Origin: Candidatus Omnitrophota bacterium
GTDB taxonomy: Bacteria > Omnitrophota > Gorgyraeia > Zapsychrales > Fredricksoniimonadaceae
Length of the DNA stretch: 33,528 nt
Direction of reading: 5' to 3'
NCBI GenBank assembly: GCA_903836515.1
Contig: CAILQW010000003.1
Location: forward strand, 1-33,528
In this document: positions 15,237 to 23,390 of the stretch, piece after piece
Position numbering within the stretch: the stretch's first letter is position 1
How the letters are laid out: every line of letters begins with the position of its first letter
The notes under the pieces: generated by a model
What the model was told of the DNA's origin: nothing
The model's input: the letters and a program-made list of their open reading frames with translations, nothing else
Database searches by the model: none
Made by a program: the position numbers and the translations under genes

Positions 15237-16265
15237 TCAGCGACCGCCATAAGCGCTGGCTTCGAGTACTGATTTTTTCTTGTCCAGGGAAACCATTTGT
15301 TTACGCAGCCCATCCAGCTCCTGGCGCAACGCGGCGTTGCGTGTGGATAATTCATTGATCTTGCCCTGATATTGCACCTGTGCCGACGCGCGCGCTTCCT
15401 GAAGACGTTTGATTTTTTCTTCCCTTGCCTTCTGGAGCGTCAGGGCCTCAATGTCAACGGCCCGGTTGCGTTCCGCCAGGGACTTGACCTCGCTTTCGAT
15501 CCGCGCCACACGCAAGTCGCTGTGATCCTCTGTGCCCAGGCGGTCGAGTTCGGCCTGGGTCGCGGCGAGCTGAGCTTTGATCCTGGGAAGTTCGGCCTCC
15601 ACGGCCGCCGCTTCCTTAAGCAGCAAGGCCTGCTCGGCCTTGACGCCCTCCCATTGTTCGGGGCCTTTTCTAATGGAAGTGTCAAGATCCACCCACTTGT
15701 TTCTGGCCGTCTGGAACTGATCACACACAGCATCCAAATCCTTCTGAAGCTTATCCCGTTGCGCCTGAAGCGCCGTGACGGACTGCTGCCAGTCGTAGGA
15801 AAGCACCCCGTCAGATCCCGTCCCCGCGAGATCAGATTCAAGGGCATCGGCCTGCTGGCGCAGGGAAGACTCCTCCTGCTCGACAGCCCTCATCTGTGTG
15901 TCGACATCCGCGGATGCGTCCCCAATCTTTTTCAATTCCTGGTCCATCCGTGCCAGCTGGGCCTTCAGCGCCCCCCCGGCAGCACCACGGCGCTGGCGTG
16001 CGGCCAGAGCAGCTTTCTTCTCTTCAAGACGACGGCCTTCCGCCTGCAGGGCGGTTAACTGCCCTGTCAAGACCTTGTTACTGGCCCGTAGAACCTTGTT
16101 CTGGTCGTTGATCGTCTCATTTTCACGTGAAAGGTCCGCCATGCTCTGGTTGAGCTTGTCGAGCGTATAATCGAACGCGGCAGGCCCCACGGACTGCTCC
16201 TGGGCCGCGCCAACACCGCCCAGGCACAACAGCATCCCGATCGACCATAAAAAACATGTTCTCAT
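15237..16265 (-). CDS. secreted coiled-coil protein in pilus operon
   Basis: This 342-residue protein has a Sec signal (about 1-21, ending GVGAAQ), then almost continuous heptad-rich coiled coil from about residue 30 to the end, rich in Gln, Leu, Ala, Arg and Lys (SRENETINDQNKVLRASNKV, QAQRDKLQKDLDAVCDQFQT). No enzymatic domain is visible. It is encoded eight bases after pilC and 83 bases before pilin copy B, so it is a likely periplasmic accessory of the pilus system. A structural role is conceivable but unproven; general cell-envelope coiled-coil proteins look similar. Confidence 0.75.
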   Translation of the reverse strand: MRTCFLWSIGMLLCLGGVGAAQEQSVGPAAFDYTLDKLNQSMADLSRENETINDQNKVLRASNKVLTGQLTALQAEGRRLEEKKAALAARQRRGAAGGALKAQLARMDQELKKIGDASADVDTQMRAVEQEESSLRQQADALESDLAGTGSDGVLSYDWQQSVTALQAQRDKLQKDLDAVCDQFQTARNKWVDLDTSIRKGPEQWEGVKAEQALLLKEAAAVEAELPRIKAQLAATQAELDRLGTEDHSDLRVARIESEVKSLAERNRAVDIEALTLQKAREEKIKRLQEARASAQVQYQGKINELSTRNAALRQELDGLRKQMVSLDKKKSVLEASAYGGR

Positions 16266-16273
16266 CCACCCTC

Positions 16274-17488
16274 CTAGGAAAGTGCCTGTGTCATATTGAT
16301 GATCGGCAAAAACAGGGCCATCACGATGAACCCGATGATGATCCCCAGAAAACCAATGATCAGCGGCTCAATGAGGCTCGTCAACGCATCAACAGCCGCA
16401 TCCACCTGCTCATCGAAAAAGTCGGCGACCTTGGACATCATCTTGTCCAGCTGGCCGGACTGCTCGCCGATAGCGATCATCTTGGTCACCATGACCGGGA
16501 ACACCCGGCTGCGCCCCAAAGGATCGGCAATGCTCTCGCCTTCGCGCACGCTCTGGATCACGCCTTCGACCACTTTCTCGAGGACCCGGTTGCCGATGGT
16601 CTTGCGGACAATATCGAGCCCCTCGAGGATCGGCACCCCGCTCTGGATCAGCACCGAAAGCGTGCGGCAGAAACGGCTCACCGAAACCTTGCAGATGAGG
16701 TCCCCAAAAATCGGCAGGCGCAATTTCCACGCGTCGATCTGATAGGCGCCTTTTTCGGTTTTCTTGAAAGAAATAAAGGCGAACACAAGGCCGACCGCGG
16801 CCATGACCCAGAAAACAAACTGTTTCTGCATCGCGTCGCTGAAATCCAGAAGCAGCTGGGTCATCGGCGGCAGGTCTTTGCCCAATGAACCGTAAATGTT
16901 CTTGAACGTCGGGACGACCTTGATGATCAGGATCGTGGTGACAATAAACGCCATCCCGACAATAACGCAGGGATAGATCATGGCTGAGCCGACCTTGCGT
17001 TTGAGCCTGTCAGTCTTTTCCATGTACGAAGCCAGCCGTTCCAGGACAGTCGTCAGGACGCCGCCGCTTTCCCCGACCTTGATCATGTTGACAAAAAGGT
17101 TATCGAATACCTTGGGATGCTTGGCGAACGACGCCGAAAGGCTTGTTCCCAGGCGGATATCCTCACGGATCTGGGCCAGGACTTTTTTAAGCGAAGGATT
17201 GGACGCCTGGTCCTCCAGCGCCTCCATGGTCTGCAGGATAGGGATCCCCGCGTCCACCATGGTGGCCATCTGGCGTGTAAAAAGAATGACATCCTCCGCC
17301 TTGATGGGACGGGCACCTTCCGGGCTCTTGAAAGAGAACAACACGGACTTCTTCTCTTCCTCGATCGAAATAATGGTCAGGCGCCGGCGGCGAAGCTCTT
17401 CAATGACCATGTTGACATCATTCGCCACGATCTTGCCGGTGATCGTGCGGGCATCCTGGTCTTTGGTGGCATAACGGAATGTGGGCAT
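16274..17488 (-). CDS. pilC: type IV pilus platform protein (PilC/GspF)
   Basis: This 404-residue polytopic inner-membrane platform protein begins MPTFRYATKDQ, the typical PilC/GspF N-terminus. An in-frame ATG 30 bases upstream would overlap the previous gene and is rejected. Two T2SSF repeats are seen: about 65-190, with FTRQMATMVDAGIPILQTME and VGESGGVLTTVLERLASYME, and about 265-395, with FCRTLSVLIQSGVPILEGLD and IGEQSGQLDKMM. Three transmembrane segments sit around 165-190, 215-240 and 370-395. It couples ATPase motion to pilin extraction. The upstream stop lies one base before the ATG. Confidence 0.92.
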   Translation of the reverse strand: MPTFRYATKDQDARTITGKIVANDVNMVIEELRRRRLTIISIEEEKKSVLFSFKSPEGARPIKAEDVILFTRQMATMVDAGIPILQTMEALEDQASNPSLKKVLAQIREDIRLGTSLSASFAKHPKVFDNLFVNMIKVGESGGVLTTVLERLASYMEKTDRLKRKVGSAMIYPCVIVGMAFIVTTILIIKVVPTFKNIYGSLGKDLPPMTQLLLDFSDAMQKQFVFWVMAAVGLVFAFISFKKTEKGAYQIDAWKLRLPIFGDLICKVSVSRFCRTLSVLIQSGVPILEGLDIVRKTIGNRVLEKVVEGVIQSVREGESIADPLGRSRVFPVMVTKMIAIGEQSGQLDKMMSKVADFFDEQVDAAVDALTSLIEPLIIGFLGIIIGFIVMALFLPIINMTQALS

Positions 17489-17489
17489 G

Positions 17490-17942
17490 TCAGCATGTCT
17501 CCGGATAAAAACTGGCAAGGGCCCGGTCGATCTCCGACCTGGTTGAAATGAACATCGCGATCCGGCAATGCGTCAGGGCTTCCACTTCCTGTCGCATCCC
17601 GGTGTCAAGCGGGTTCTGCATGACAACGCTAAGGATATTGCCGATCCTGTCTAACGGCACCAGGCGGTTGCGCCGGGCCATGTCGGCCGGAATAAGGCGG
17701 AGCACCTCGGGCTCAACGAGATACCGCGTCACCGCGATGTAGGGAAGGTTGCACTGAACAACCAGGGCTGTCACGATATCCATCTCGCTCACATACCCCA
17801 GCCGCGCCAGGATCTCGCCGACAAAACCTTCTCCCCCTGCCTTCTGGACCGACAAGGCATGCGCGAGCTGGGCGGCAGTCACCAGCTCCCTGCCGACCAG
17901 GATTTCCCCGATCAGATGACGGTCATGGCACATTGTCGGCAT
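17490..17942 (-). CDS. stand-alone MshEN / GspE N-terminal-type domain, copy 2
   Basis: This 150-residue protein consists only of the domain that normally precedes GspE/PilB ATPases. Two repeats of the pattern 'LGE.L...G.(V/I)....L..AL..Q' are visible (LIGEILVGRELVTAAQLAHA and FVGEILARLGYVSEMDIVTA), followed by a part with LIPADMARRNRLVPLDRIGN. MshEN domains bind cyclic di-GMP in some proteins; here the first Arg-Leu-Gly is replaced by His-Leu-Ile-Gly, so binding is uncertain. It lies between the second ATPase and pilC, suggesting a regulator or adaptor of the motor. Confidence 0.78.
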   Translation of the reverse strand: MPTMCHDRHLIGEILVGRELVTAAQLAHALSVQKAGGEGFVGEILARLGYVSEMDIVTALVVQCNLPYIAVTRYLVEPEVLRLIPADMARRNRLVPLDRIGNILSVVMQNPLDTGMRQEVEALTHCRIAMFISTRSEIDRALASFYPETC

Positions 17943-18017
17943 GGTCTTCCCCTTAAATTATTTTTATTATATAGGCTGGCTGCCCGCACGGAAATCAAAA
18001 AAACAAATATCTGCAAT

Positions 18018-19724
18018 TCACGCCTCATCCTCGGCCGCAACACGCAGGACCTCCGCGACCGTAACCTGCCCCTGCGCCAGACGGGCCAGGGCATCATCCC
18101 AGAGCGTCCGCATGCCCTGGCCATCCCGTGCGTATTTTTTAATGTCATCCGATGAGCGCCCCGCCAAAAGCATTTCGCGCACCGTGTCATCCACGACCAA
18201 AAGCTCGGTAAGACCAAAACGGCCCAGGTACCCTGTCTGGCGGCAGCGGTCGCACCCGCGTCCCTCGTAAAATTTCATATTCAGGTCAAGATGCCCGTCA
18301 AGGCGCTTCAAGGCCTCGGGTGGAATCTCGACCTGCTCTTTGCAATGCGGGCAGATCTTGCGCGCCAGGCGCTGGGCGCAAACCAACAGCAGGCTGGACG
18401 CCACCAAAAACGGCTCGACATCCATGTCCACCAGGCGCGTCAACGCGCCGGAGGCGTCATTGGTGTGAAGGGTCGAAAGGACCAGCTGACCCGTGAGCGA
18501 CGCCTTGATGGCAATGTCGGCTGTTTCATTGTCGCGGATCTCCCCGACCATCACAATATCGGGGCTCTGCCGGAGAATGGAACGCAGGCCCGCGGCAAAG
18601 GTCAGTCCGATGTCGGCGCGAACCTCGATCTGCGTCAGCCCCTCGACCAAATACTCCACCGGGTCCTCAACCGTGATGATATTCCGGTCCACCGTGTTGA
18701 GCTTGCTGATGATCGAATAAAGCGTCGTGGATTTGCCGCTTCCCGTCGGGCCGGTCACAAGCACCATGCCGTAAGGTTTGTGCATGTATTCGTTCATGAT
18801 CTCAACCGCCCTGGGCGAAAAACCGAGATGTTCCAGGCCCACCGAGAGGTTCGCCTTGTCCAGAACGCGCATGACAACCTTGGGGCCGAACGATGTGGGG
18901 AGGATGGAAACGCGGAAATCCACTTCTTTCGCCGAGACGCGCATCTTGAACCGCCCGTCCTGGGGGATCTGGGTCGTCGTGATATCGATGCGGGCCATGA
19001 TCTTGATACGGACAATGACCGCCCCCTGGCTTTCCCGGGGGATCTCCAGGATATCCTGCAAAACCCCGTCCACCCGGTAACGCACGCGCATCTGCCCTTC
19101 GGTGGGTTCCAGATGAATATCGGAGGCACGCTGACGGAGGGCTTCCTTGATCAGGAGATTGACCATGCGGATGATCGGCGCTTCGCCGCTGGAATCGGTA
19201 TCCTGGCCGTCCTCCTCCCTGGCCTCGCTGACGATTTCGAAATCGCCCATGTCCATGTTCTTGCTGACCTCGGCGACGGTGCTCTGGCCTCCCACATGAT
19301 AAAGTTTATCGAGGGCTTCGCGTATCTGCGATGCCGCCCCCATCACGACATCGATCCGTTTCCCGGTCAAGTCCCTCAGGTCGTCCACGGCAAACACATT
19401 GAAAGGATCCGACAGGGCCACGGTCACGCCGTCTCCCAGAGAGGCCAGCGGAACGATCTGATACTGCCGGGCGATACGTTCGGGGACAAGGTCCTTCAAC
19501 TTTTCATCCGGCTTGAAATGCCTCAGGTCAATGGAAGGAATGCGCAGTTCGCGGACCAGCAGGATAAGGAGCTCCTTCTCGTCGATCAAGCCATGGCGGA
19601 TCAGCGCCTCGCTCAAAGGGATCCCTTCGGTGCGGTGGCGCGCCACCGCGGCATCCAGGGCAGCCTGCGTCACATCGGGCCGCTGTAAAAGGGCTGTGAG
19701 GATCTTTTCACGAACGGTCATCAT
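18018..19724 (-). CDS. pilus/T2SS assembly ATPase (PilB/GspE), second copy
   Basis: This 568-residue hexameric ATPase has an N-terminal MshEN-type domain (about 1-140), a linker, then the ATPase. Walker A GPTGSGKST is near residue 325, the Asp box precedes GEIRDNETADIAI (Walker B region), and the His box is in LSTLHTNDA. A four-cysteine metal-binding site CPHC...CDRC is present, typical of assembly rather than retraction ATPases. It overlaps the previous ATPase gene by ATGA. The PilT type is excluded by the N-terminal domain. Whether it is PilB or GspE cannot be decided. Confidence 0.9.
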   Translation of the reverse strand: MMTVREKILTALLQRPDVTQAALDAAVARHRTEGIPLSEALIRHGLIDEKELLILLVRELRIPSIDLRHFKPDEKLKDLVPERIARQYQIVPLASLGDGVTVALSDPFNVFAVDDLRDLTGKRIDVVMGAASQIREALDKLYHVGGQSTVAEVSKNMDMGDFEIVSEAREEDGQDTDSSGEAPIIRMVNLLIKEALRQRASDIHLEPTEGQMRVRYRVDGVLQDILEIPRESQGAVIVRIKIMARIDITTTQIPQDGRFKMRVSAKEVDFRVSILPTSFGPKVVMRVLDKANLSVGLEHLGFSPRAVEIMNEYMHKPYGMVLVTGPTGSGKSTTLYSIISKLNTVDRNIITVEDPVEYLVEGLTQIEVRADIGLTFAAGLRSILRQSPDIVMVGEIRDNETADIAIKASLTGQLVLSTLHTNDASGALTRLVDMDVEPFLVASSLLLVCAQRLARKICPHCKEQVEIPPEALKRLDGHLDLNMKFYEGRGCDRCRQTGYLGRFGLTELLVVDDTVREMLLAGRSSDDIKKYARDGQGMRTLWDDALARLAQGQVTVAEVLRVAAEDEA

Positions 19725-21484
19725 CCGGGCGTCCTTTCCGCGGCATGGGGCGCATCCCGGCGCACCTCATCGGCCGCCGTCACACGCACGACTTCCTCCA
19801 GCGTGGTCAGGCCCTTCACGGCCTTGAGGATGGCATCCTCGCGCAGGGTGTGCATGCCTTCACGGCGGCCCTGGGCCTTGATGTCGATCTCCCCGGCCTT
19901 GGCCAGAATGAGTTTCTTGAGCGCCGACGTCAAAGGGAGGACCTCGTTGATACCCACGCGCCCGCTGTACCCCGTTGAAAAGCACTGGGCACATCCCTTG
20001 CCGCGAAAAAAAGAAAGATCTTTGCCCGGGATGAACTGTCCGATCCCAAGCTTATCGTAGAGCGTGGAGGATATTTTGTATTCCTCCTTGCACGCCGGAC
20101 AGATCCGCCGCAGGAGCCGCTGGGATACAAAACAATTGACCGAGGAACAGATCAGGAACGGCTCGATCCCCATATTGATCATGCGCACGATGGACCCCGC
20201 CGCCGTGGTGGTGTGCAGCGAACTTAAGACAAGATGCCCCGTGAGCGCCGCTTTAACCGCGATATCGAGCGTTTCGGTATCCCGGATCTCGCCGATCATG
20301 ATCACATCCGGGTCCTGGCGGAGGATGGAACGCAGGGTTGCGGTGAAGGTCAACCCCACCTCGAAACGGATGTTCACCTGGTTGATCCCCTTCATCTGGT
20401 ACTCGACGGGATCCTCGACTGTGACAATATTCCTTCCCGGAGAATCAATAAACCTGAGAACAGAGTAAAGGGTCGTCGTCTTGCCGCTGCCGGTGGGACC
20501 GCACACCAGGACCATCCCGTGGGGGCGCACACAGCACTCTTTAAGCCGGGCCAGGGGGGCGGCCTCGAAACCGATCTTTTCGATATCCACACGGTCAAGG
20601 TTCTTGTCCAGGACGCGCAGGACGATTTTCTCCCCATGCGCGGTCGGCAGGACGCTCACACGAAAATCAACTTCCTTGCCGCCGTCGAGCACAACCTTGA
20701 AACGGCCATCCTGGGGCAAACGGTGTTCCGATATGTCGAGATTCGAGACAACCTTGATGCGCGAGACGATCGAAAAATGAAGCGCCTTGGCCATACGGTC
20801 GATCTCACGCAGCAGCCCGTCGACACGGTAACGGATGCGCACATGCTTTTCCATGGGCTCGATGAATACGTCGCTGGCTTTGGCCATGACCGCCTGACGG
20901 ATAATGGTCATGGTCAGGCGAATGATCGGCGCTTCCTGGACAAGATGCTCGACCTGGACCGCATCCATACGTTCCGTCGCCTCGCTGACCAGCTCAAGGT
21001 CTTCCGCCTCCTTGATGTCTTTCTTGATCTGCTCGAAAGAGTCCTGGGACTGCGGCGCCGTACAGCGCTCCAGCGCCTCCTCGATATCTTTGGGACGGCT
21101 GATAACGGGCGTGATGTTCAGGCCTGTCAGCGCCTTGATATTGTCAATGATAAAAATATTGAGCGGATCGGCCATGGCCAAAGCCAGGTTACCGCCAATG
21201 CAGGAAACAGGCAGGATCTTGTATTTCTTCAGGACATCCAGCGGGATCATCGCCACGACGGACGGGTCGATCTTCATCCGCGAAATATTCATGATGGGCA
21301 GCTGCAGCCCCTCGCTCAAGAGAAACGCGATCTGCTCCTCGTTGACCAGGCCCATCCGGATCAGCAGTTTGGAAAGATCGCCGCCCGAACGCGCCTGCTC
21401 CTGAAGGGCGCGCTCAAGGTCCTCGGGTTTGAGGATCTTTTCACGCAGAAGGATATCCCTGATGCGTTCCTTGAGTGTCGCCAT
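19721..21484 (-). CDS. pilus/T2SS assembly ATPase (PilB/GspE), first copy
   Basis: This 587-residue paralogue of the following gene has the same order of parts: MshEN-type domain (about 1-145, LKERIRDILLREKILKPEDL), N2 domain, Walker A GPTGSGKTT near residue 328, GEIRDTETLDIAVKAALTGH, His box LSSLHTTTAAGS, and the Cys4 site CPAC...CAQC. Sequence similarity to the second ATPase is moderate, so these are old paralogues and may power different systems or form a mixed motor. Its start overlaps the stop of the preceding stand-alone MshEN gene (TAATG), indicating coupled translation. Confidence 0.9.
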   Translation of the reverse strand: MATLKERIRDILLREKILKPEDLERALQEQARSGGDLSKLLIRMGLVNEEQIAFLLSEGLQLPIMNISRMKIDPSVVAMIPLDVLKKYKILPVSCIGGNLALAMADPLNIFIIDNIKALTGLNITPVISRPKDIEEALERCTAPQSQDSFEQIKKDIKEAEDLELVSEATERMDAVQVEHLVQEAPIIRLTMTIIRQAVMAKASDVFIEPMEKHVRIRYRVDGLLREIDRMAKALHFSIVSRIKVVSNLDISEHRLPQDGRFKVVLDGGKEVDFRVSVLPTAHGEKIVLRVLDKNLDRVDIEKIGFEAAPLARLKECCVRPHGMVLVCGPTGSGKTTTLYSVLRFIDSPGRNIVTVEDPVEYQMKGINQVNIRFEVGLTFTATLRSILRQDPDVIMIGEIRDTETLDIAVKAALTGHLVLSSLHTTTAAGSIVRMINMGIEPFLICSSVNCFVSQRLLRRICPACKEEYKISSTLYDKLGIGQFIPGKDLSFFRGKGCAQCFSTGYSGRVGINEVLPLTSALKKLILAKAGEIDIKAQGRREGMHTLREDAILKAVKGLTTLEEVVRVTAADEVRRDAPHAAERTPG

Positions 21485-21933
21485 TACGCAGCGCCGTAAT
21501 ATTTCTTGATCGCGTTACGGATATCGCTGGCCGTGCTCACAAAAGCCTGGACAACACACCCGGAGAGAAGTTCAATGTCCTCCACCGCTCTGGCATTGAG
21601 GGGATTGGACATGGCCAACGTCAGGCTTTTGCCGATCTTGTCAATGGGGATCAGGCAGAATTGTTCACACATATGCGCAGGAACCGCGGCAAGGATCTCG
21701 GCATCAATCTCGTAATTGGCAAGAGGAAGATAGGGAAAACCGTACTGGCATGTCAAGGCCTGGGCAATATCCTCCTCCGTCGCGTTGCCGAGGCTGATGA
21801 GCGCTTCTCCGAAAAGAACACCTTTATTGTTTTTCTGGTATTCGATCGCGGCGTCAAGCTGAAGACGGGTGATCACCCCCCGCTCAATAAGGAGTTCACC
21901 CAGGTGTTTGTTGGAAGTCCGTTCAAATCGCAT
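21484..21933 (-). CDS. stand-alone MshEN / GspE N-terminal-type domain, copy 1
   Basis: This 149-residue protein starts from ATG at 21933; a TTG 18 bases upstream in frame is possible but less likely. Two MshEN-type repeats are clear: HLGELLIERGVITRLQLDAA, then LFGEALISLGNATEEDIAQA and QYGFPYL, followed by IPIDKIGKSLTLAMSNPLN. The pattern is the one associated with cyclic-di-GMP binding, with His instead of Arg at the first position. No ATPase domain follows. It is first in the pilus block and is translationally coupled to the first ATPase. No clear Shine-Dalgarno is seen. Confidence 0.78.
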   Translation of the reverse strand: MRFERTSNKHLGELLIERGVITRLQLDAAIEYQKNNKGVLFGEALISLGNATEEDIAQALTCQYGFPYLPLANYEIDAEILAAVPAHMCEQFCLIPIDKIGKSLTLAMSNPLNARAVEDIELLSGCVVQAFVSTASDIRNAIKKYYGAA

Positions 21934-22011
21934 ATGTTTAATATAATTCAATAAGTGTTATTTGACTATACCAACCCTGAATCTTTGCAACGCCATGCGC
22001 CGCGGCACCCG

Positions 22012-23124
22012 TCACAGGGTTGAACGGCGCTGGTGCGAAAGATTAAGCAAAAAACCCGCCATGACCGCGAAAACCAGAAACGACGTCCGTCCGTAACTGA
22101 CAAAAGGGAGCGTGATCCCCACCACCGGGCTCAGCCCCATGGTCATGCTCATGTTGATCACCACCTGCAACGTCAAAATGGACACGATCCCCACAGCCAC
22201 CAGATACCCGAACTTGTCTTTAACCCTTCCGGCGATGAGGATGCCCGTGTAGATCAGCATGAAATAACATCCCAGCAGGAAAAGCGTGCCCGCGAACCCC
22301 CACTCCTCGCCGATCACCGCGAAAATAAAATCCGTATGGCGTTCGGGCAGGAAATTAAGCTGGTTCTGCGTCCCCGCCAGCCACCCTTTGCCAAAAACCT
22401 GGCCCGAGCCGATGGCAATGCGGGACTGGATGATGGTATACCCCGCACCCAAAGGATCAATGTTCGGATTGAGAAAAACCAGAAGCCGGTCTCTCTGATA
22501 ATCCTTGAGAAAATGCCAGCCGAACGGGACCACCAGCGCACACAGCCCCAAAAACCAGGTCAGCGGTTTCCAGTCGATGCCGCTGGCAAAAAGCATGATC
22601 ACGAATATCCCGAACACCAGAATGGCCGTGCCCAGGTCAGGCTGTTTGAAAATAAACGCAAAACTGAGCATCATCAGGCAGAGCGGATACACAAGGTCAC
22701 GGCCCAGCGCATAAATGACACTACGGATATCAAAGGACAACTTCAGGTTCCGCTTGCTGAAATAGCGCCCCAGCATCAGGATGACCGCGACTTTTGACAA
22801 CTCCGACGGCTGAAATGTGATGCCCGCCACATTGAACCAGCGCGTGGCACCCAGGGCGGAACGCCCGGCGACCAGCACAAACACCAGCAGGCACACATTA
22901 ACAATATACAACGGATAGGCGACATCGTAAAACATCCGGTAATGCACCCGGCTCAGGATGAACATCACGGCCAGCGCCAGGGCCGCACAGGCCAGCTGGT
23001 CGTAAAAAACCTGATGCGACACACGGACATTGTCATACGACGCGCTGTACAATGTCACCAGGCCAAAGGACATGATGAGCAAGGTACAGATCCAGATCAT
23101 GCGGGCATCACCCGAAATCCTCAT
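22012..23124 (-). CDS. rodA: RodA/FtsW family peptidoglycan polymerase (SEDS)
   Basis: This is a 370-residue polytopic membrane protein from ATG 23124 (GGAG six bases upstream). A longer start at 23208 would overlap the preceding small gene by about 70 bases. About ten transmembrane helices are seen, with the SEDS signatures GATRWFNVAGITFQPSELSK, FIFKQPDLGTAI and INMSMTMGLSPVVGITLPFV. RodA-type proteins polymerise lipid II into glycan strands with a class B PBP. RodA is favoured over FtsW by the NMSMTMGLSPVVGI segment. The usual YGGSS after the last motif reads YGRTS here. Confidence 0.9.
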   Translation of the reverse strand: MRISGDARMIWICTLLIMSFGLVTLYSASYDNVRVSHQVFYDQLACAALALAVMFILSRVHYRMFYDVAYPLYIVNVCLLVFVLVAGRSALGATRWFNVAGITFQPSELSKVAVILMLGRYFSKRNLKLSFDIRSVIYALGRDLVYPLCLMMLSFAFIFKQPDLGTAILVFGIFVIMLFASGIDWKPLTWFLGLCALVVPFGWHFLKDYQRDRLLVFLNPNIDPLGAGYTIIQSRIAIGSGQVFGKGWLAGTQNQLNFLPERHTDFIFAVIGEEWGFAGTLFLLGCYFMLIYTGILIAGRVKDKFGYLVAVGIVSILTLQVVINMSMTMGLSPVVGITLPFVSYGRTSFLVFAVMAGFLLNLSHQRRSTL

Positions 23125-23137
23125 CAATGGCTCCGTG

Positions 23138-23389
23138 CTACTCGGATTTTTGCCAGGGCCAGGGGCATTCGTAACGGCAGGCAATCTCCGGATACGGGGT
23201 CTTGACACGCTTCATGCACGCCGCTTTACAGCGCAGGGTGTCGATGAGCGGCACCGCGCAAAAAGAAACCACCAGGATCACCAGAAGCACCTTCTTCTGC
23301 CGATCCGACAAAAGCGGCTTGCGCCCAGCCTTGTCCTTCTTCCATTCCTTTCTTTTCTCATTCCTGGACTTGTCTTGATCCTTGGCCAT
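23138..23389 (-). CDS. small membrane protein with twin CX3C motif
   Basis: This 83-residue protein starts from ATG 23389, preceded by GGAGG six bases away. The first 33 residues are very basic and charged, one transmembrane helix follows (about 34-52, VLLVILVVSFCAVPLI), and the short C-terminus has cysteines 54, 58, 71 and 75 in the arrangement C-x3-C-x12-C-x3-C. By the positive-inside rule the cysteine part lies in the periplasm. A twin CX3C pattern suits a helical hairpin stapled by two disulfides. I recognise no family. It sits between the Memo/AMMECR1 fusion and rodA and shares an operon with a DsbA-like and a MauE-like gene, so it may be their substrate. Confidence 0.75.
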   Translation of the reverse strand: MAKDQDKSRNEKRKEWKKDKAGRKPLLSDRQKKVLLVILVVSFCAVPLIDTLRCKAACMKRVKTPYPEIACRYECPWPWQKSE

Positions 23390-23390
23390 C

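Noticed and set aside
18291-21499. Two plus-strand open frames of over 400 codons opposite the assembly ATPases
   Set aside because: They are His/Asp/Arg-rich shadows of conserved ATPase sequence without any family features.
21973-22021. 7-bp inverted repeat AACCCTG/CAGGGTT at the rodA end as terminator
   Set aside because: The loop is about 35 bases, the repeat lies partly inside the coding region and no U-tract follows.
23125-23208. Longer RodA N-terminus
   Set aside because: It would overlap the small twin-CX3C gene by about 70 bases, while the ATG at 23124 has a well placed GGAG.
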